Positions 3,422 to 6,909 of a stretch of DNA of 6,909 bases are shown one piece after another. This DNA comes from Bacteroides sp. (GTDB lineage Bacteria > Bacteroidota > Bacteroidia > Bacteroidales > Bacteroidaceae). Each line of letters starts with the position of its first letter. Position 1 is the stretch's first letter. The notes below the pieces were generated by a model. It was not told where the DNA came from. It was given only the letters and a program-made list of their open reading frames with translations, and did not search any database. The stretch is taken from the NCBI GenBank assembly GCA_019412865.1, contig DXOJ01000708.1:1-6909 (forward strand). The letters are read 5' to 3'. A program made the position numbers and the translations under genes.

Positions 3422-5914
3422 ATGGCACTATATCTGGAGACTTTGCATCCGGATGACCGTAGTCAGGTTACTGAAGTAATGGAAAGAATGAGCAATGGGG
3501 AAGATTTTTCTTTTTCTTTTGATAGCAGGGTTATGTTACCGGATAGCTCAACCTGGCAATTTTGTACGATAAGCGGTGCTCCTTATGAATTTGATTCTAA
3601 TAAGAAGGTATTGAAATATGTTGGTACCCGAAAGAATAATACGGAGGTGCAGAAAAAGGAGCAGTTCTTCTATAATATATTAAATAATCTTCCGTTATCT
3701 GTTCATATCAAAGATGTAGAGAATGATTTCCGCTATGTTTTTTGCAATGAAGAGAGTAAGCTCATGTTTGGTACCAGCGAGGATAAAACTACTTATGATG
3801 TGCTGAGTGAAGAAGAAGTAGAGCGTATTCAGAAGACTGATTTAGAGGTATACAATACTGGGAACCCTTATTTCGGCATGGAACGTATTATACTGAAGGA
3901 TGGACGCAGCTATGATACTATTGTTCGCAAAAGTATAATTGAAGATGATGGCAAACGCTTTCTGTTAAATACCCGCTGGGATCAGAGTTTACAAAATGAA
4001 CTGAAGCGTCGTGCACAGCTGTTAACTGTCACTATGGAAGCGATGAATGCCTTCACCTGGTTTTTTGAGCCGGCTAAGAACAGGGTGAGTTTCGGTGAAG
4101 GTTTTGATAAAAATGGGAAAAAGGCATCAGAAATTAATTCGGTCGAGAAATATCTGACTCTCGTACATCCTGATGACCGACAAAAGTTTGCTGAAACTTT
4201 GCAAAAGGCGGTAGAACTAGGAAGCGGTGTATGGGATGTGGAATATCGCATTGACTTTAAAGGAGATGGCATGTATCAATGGTGGGAAACGCGTGGCCTT
4301 GTTGAAACCACAACTTTGAACGATGCTCCTTATAAGTATTTGTTCGGTATGACGCAAAATATCGATTCCTATAAGCAGACTGAATTGACCTTACTAAAGA
4401 ATAAAGAAATACAGGACGCTTTGGTACGACAGAATGAACTGGTTCTTAACAATACGAATTCAGGGTTGGCCTACATCACGAAGGAATATATGGTTCAATG
4501 GGAAAATATTTCGTTATGTTCAAAAAGTCTTTCTTTTGAAGCCTACAAAAAAGGTGAACTTTGCTATAAAAGTACATATAATCGTACTTCTCCCTGTGAA
4601 AATTGTGTGATGCAACGTGCTTTTGTTTCATTACAGACGGAACAGATGAAGTTTTCGTTGGACAGTGCGCATACCGTTGAAGTGTTTGCCACTCCCGTAG
4701 TTCTTGAAGATGGATCTGTGGATGGTGTTGTAATTCGCGTGGATGATGTAACGGAGCGTGAAAAAATGATTAAGGAATTGCAGGAAGCCAAACATCAGGC
4801 AGAGCAGTCTGATAAATTGAAATCTGCGTTCCTGGCGAATATGAGTCATGAAATCCGTACTCCCTTGAATGCTATTGTAGGTTTTTCGGAGTTGATGGCT
4901 TATGCCGGAGAAGAAGAAAAGGCGGACTATATCCAGATTATTAATAGTAATAATGAGTTATTGCTAAAACTGATAAATGATATACTTGATTTATCCAAGC
5001 TGGAAGCCGGTTCGGTAGAACTGAAATACGAACCGTTCGACTTATCCGAACATTTTGAAAACATGTTTACTTCCATGAAACAGCGCCTGAAGAATCCAGA
5101 TATCGTGTTAACTGAAATCAATCCTTATCACTGTTGTCGGGTAACTCTGGACCGTAATCGCGTGGCACAAATTATAACGAATTATGTCACTAATGCTATC
5201 AAATATACTTCAAAAGGTTCTATTAAAATGGGATATGCATGTAAGGATGGAGGCGTCTATTTTTATGTGAAAGATACCGGTATTGGTATAGCTGATGATA
5301 AAAAAGGAAAAGTATTCCAGCGTTTTGAGAAACTTGATGAGTTTGCCCAAGGTACCGGACTTGGACTTTCTATTTGCAAGGCAATTGCAGAAGCTATGGG
5401 AGGTAAAGTCGGCTTTGAATCGGTACACAATGAAGGATCGCTGTTTTGGGCATTTTTACCTTGTGAAGTCGATACACTTTCTATGGTAGAAGAGAAGAAA
5501 GAAGAGAATATCTCCGGAGGAGAGTTTGGTGCGAATGACGAAGTGATGGAGAAGAGTGCCGGTCGGAAAACAATTCTCATAGCTGAAGATATACAAAGTA
5601 ATTATCAGCTGGTGTCTACTATCCTGAAGGATCATTATGATTTACTGCATGCGGAGAATGGGCAAAAGGCAGTGGAAATAGCGCGTAGCCAACATGTCGA
5701 TTTGTTGTTGATGGATATGAAAATGCCTGTACTGGATGGATTGAAGGCTACAGCTGAAATACGTAAGTTTAATGCTAGCTTACCTATCGTCGCACTTACC
5801 GCCCATGCTTTCGATTCTGACCGGATTGCTGCAATAAAGGTCGGCTGTAATGAATATCTGGTTAAGCCGCTTGAAAAAATGAAATTAATGGTGGCATTAA
5901 AGAAATATTTATAA
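3422..5914 (+). CDS. hybrid histidine kinase, 3' part of an interrupted gene (PAS repeats, HisKA, HATPase, receiver)
   Basis: This sensor would autophosphorylate a histidine and pass the phosphate to its own receiver. The first in-frame ATG is 3422 (830 aa), but the frame is open from 3356 and 3365-3421 reads LFYSDNEPLNGYDQSKPVS, clearly the front of PAS 1; the original protein was longer. PAS 1 reaches about residue 70 (HPDDR at 9-13), PAS 2 spans about 82-188, PAS 3 about 200-318 (HPDDR at 249-253) and a cysteine-bearing PAS 4 about 335-448. HisKA has H476 in SHEIRTPLNA. The ATPase has N591, DTGIGI (618-623) and GTGLGLSI (644-651). The receiver has E722/D723, phospho-acceptor D765, T793 and K815. 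No transmembrane segment or DNA-binding domain follows, so output probably goes to an Hpt partner. Expression after the insertion is doubtful. Confidence 0.9.
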   Translation: MALYLETLHPDDRSQVTEVMERMSNGEDFSFSFDSRVMLPDSSTWQFCTISGAPYEFDSNKKVLKYVGTRKNNTEVQKKEQFFYNILNNLPLSVHIKDVENDFRYVFCNEESKLMFGTSEDKTTYDVLSEEEVERIQKTDLEVYNTGNPYFGMERIILKDGRSYDTIVRKSIIEDDGKRFLLNTRWDQSLQNELKRRAQLLTVTMEAMNAFTWFFEPAKNRVSFGEGFDKNGKKASEINSVEKYLTLVHPDDRQKFAETLQKAVELGSGVWDVEYRIDFKGDGMYQWWETRGLVETTTLNDAPYKYLFGMTQNIDSYKQTELTLLKNKEIQDALVRQNELVLNNTNSGLAYITKEYMVQWENISLCSKSLSFEAYKKGELCYKSTYNRTSPCENCVMQRAFVSLQTEQMKFSLDSAHTVEVFATPVVLEDGSVDGVVIRVDDVTEREKMIKELQEAKHQAEQSDKLKSAFLANMSHEIRTPLNAIVGFSELMAYAGEEEKADYIQIINSNNELLLKLINDILDLSKLEAGSVELKYEPFDLSEHFENMFTSMKQRLKNPDIVLTEINPYHCCRVTLDRNRVAQIITNYVTNAIKYTSKGSIKMGYACKDGGVYFYVKDTGIGIADDKKGKVFQRFEKLDEFAQGTGLGLSICKAIAEAMGGKVGFESVHNEGSLFWAFLPCEVDTLSMVEEKKEENISGGEFGANDEVMEKSAGRKTILIAEDIQSNYQLVSTILKDHYDLLHAENGQKAVEIARSQHVDLLLMDMKMPVLDGLKATAEIRKFNASLPIVALTAHAFDSDRIAAIKVGCNEYLVKPLEKMKLMVALKKYL

Positions 5915-5954
5915 TCTTTGCATTGTGAATATCTGGAATTAGTTGAATATATCG

Positions 5955-6833
5955 ATGAATCGTATTAAAGGTATACTTTATGCGGCGGTATCCTCCTCCA
6001 CTTTTGGGCTGGCTCCGTTTTTTTCTATAACTCTGTTGTTAGCTGGTTTTTCGGCTTTCGAGGTGCTTTCTTATCGTTGGGGAGTGGCTGCTATTGTATT
6101 GACACTGTTTGGATGGTGTTCGGGATGTAATTTCCGGCTGGCAAAGAAAGATTTGTTAGTCGTTTTTTTATTAAGTTTGTTGCGGGCAACCACCTCATTC
6201 AGTTTGCTCATTGCCTATCAGAATATAGCCACGGGGGTAGCATCGACTATTCATTTTATGTATCCGTTGGCTGTATCATTGGCAATGATGTTTTTCTTTC
6301 ATGAAAAGAAATCTCTTTTGGTGATGCTTGCTGTTTTAATGTCTTTGTTTGGTGCTGCTTTACTGTCATCGGGAGAGTTGGAGGCGAAAAGTGGTGATAC
6401 AATAGTAGGATTGGTGGCGGCTTGTATTTCTGTCTTTTCTTACGGAGGATACATCATTGGGGTTCGAACAACACGAGCCGCTCAAATCAATTCCACTGTA
6501 CTGACATGTTATGTTATGGGGATGGGAGCTGTTTTCTATCTGATAGGAGCTATGGCAACTTCCGGGCTTCATCTGGTGACAGACGGTTATATATGGCTGA
6601 TTATTTTAGGACTTGCATTGCCGGCTACGGCTATTTCCAATATAACTTTGGTACGGGCAATTAAGTATGCGGGACCTACACTGACTTCTATTTTAGGTGC
6701 GATGGAACCACTGACAGCCGTTGTGATCGGTGTCTTTGTTTTTAAAGAACTGTTTACCCTGAATAGTGCTATTGGAATTCTTTTGATTTTGTTGGCTGTG
6801 GGTATGGTAGTATTTCGTAAGCAAAAATCTTAA
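5955..6833 (+). CDS. EamA/DMT-superfamily permease
   Basis: The product is a 292-aa inner-membrane protein with about ten hydrophobic helices in two similar halves (about 5-135 and 150-288), the usual plan and length for EamA transporters. Family marks include the opening YAAVSSSTFGLAPFF, RWGVAAIVLTL, the helix-5 region and AMEPLTAVVIGVFVFKE, followed by IGILLILLAVGMVVF near the end. Members export or exchange small metabolites; the substrate cannot be told from sequence. I chose the ATG at 5955. A TTG at 5943 would add four residues but is a weaker start. It lies 40 bases after the kinase stop on the same strand and may be co-transcribed. TAATCTTTG (5912-5920) resembles a -7 element with one extra base and could give it a promoter of its own. 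Confidence 0.88.
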   Translation: MNRIKGILYAAVSSSTFGLAPFFSITLLLAGFSAFEVLSYRWGVAAIVLTLFGWCSGCNFRLAKKDLLVVFLLSLLRATTSFSLLIAYQNIATGVASTIHFMYPLAVSLAMMFFFHEKKSLLVMLAVLMSLFGAALLSSGELEAKSGDTIVGLVAACISVFSYGGYIIGVRTTRAAQINSTVLTCYVMGMGAVFYLIGAMATSGLHLVTDGYIWLIILGLALPATAISNITLVRAIKYAGPTLTSILGAMEPLTAVVIGVFVFKELFTLNSAIGILLILLAVGMVVFRKQKS

Positions 6834-6850
6834 AGAAGATATTAATAAAA

Positions 6851-6882
6851 AATGCTGCTTATCTGATGTGATAAACAGCATT
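6851..6882. terminator. bidirectional terminator-like dyad at the window end
   Basis: AATGCTG (6851-6857) pairs with CAGCATT (6876-6882) and TTATC (6859-6863) with GATAA (6870-6874), with one C/A mismatch between them and a 6-nt loop. On the plus strand TTCATTCT-like sequence follows. On the minus strand the stem runs into TTTTTATTAAT, a better U tract. It lies 17 bases after the permease stop, so it probably ends that gene and may also end a convergent gene beyond the window. Confidence 0.72.
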
Positions 6883-6909
6883 CATTCTGGAGAGCCTCTT
6901 GTCGGATTC

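Noticed and set aside
5263..5580. A 105-aa antisense frame in the kinase gene, and similar minus-strand frames at 3982-4272 and 4564-4849
   Set aside because: They lie opposite well-defined kinase domains and have the serine- and phenylalanine-rich composition of reverse-strand shadows.

Overview
The window looks like Bacteroidales DNA, probably Bacteroides or a close relative. Promoter-like elements match the Bacteroides -7 consensus TAnnTTTG (82-89, 2112-2119 on the minus strand, 2133-2140, 2870-2877). Most genes lack an obvious Shine-Dalgarno sequence. The long PAS hybrid histidine kinase is also typical of this group. This assignment is inferred from signals and protein style, not from a database match.

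Layout. Bases 53-3366 form a mobile element of about 3.3 kb bounded by a perfect 25-bp inverted repeat. It encodes an IS1595-family (ISXO2-like) transposase (210-1127), followed by a 56-aa ORF that overlaps the transposase stop. The other two thirds is cargo with no evident role in transposition: a three-helix membrane protein (1303-1896, minus), a small zinc-ribbon protein (2168-2404, plus), a minus-strand pair of 95 aa and 50 aa (2846-2397), and a 116-aa protein (2908-3258, plus) followed by a terminator. I do not recognise a function for any cargo gene.

The most striking non-coding feature lies between the membrane-protein gene and the zinc-ribbon gene. A back-to-back promoter pair at 2108-2143 fires both ways. 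The minus-strand leader that results (about 2105 to 1897) can adopt two mutually exclusive strong folds. One ends in a GC-rich stem followed by a U-rich tract, as in an attenuator or riboswitch.

The element sits inside a gene. Bases 1-54 read in frame as the end of a protein fragment, and bases after 3364 read in frame as the middle of a PAS domain. Joining 54 to 3365 gives a continuous PAS-like strand, so the element probably split the first PAS domain of a hybrid histidine kinase. The rest of the kinase (3422-5914) keeps three more PAS regions, HisKA, HATPase and a C-terminal receiver. No clean target-site duplication is visible.

Downstream, an EamA/DMT-family permease (5955-6833) follows the kinase by 40 bases and may be co-transcribed. 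A strong dyad at 6851-6882 closes the window and probably ends transcription on both strands.
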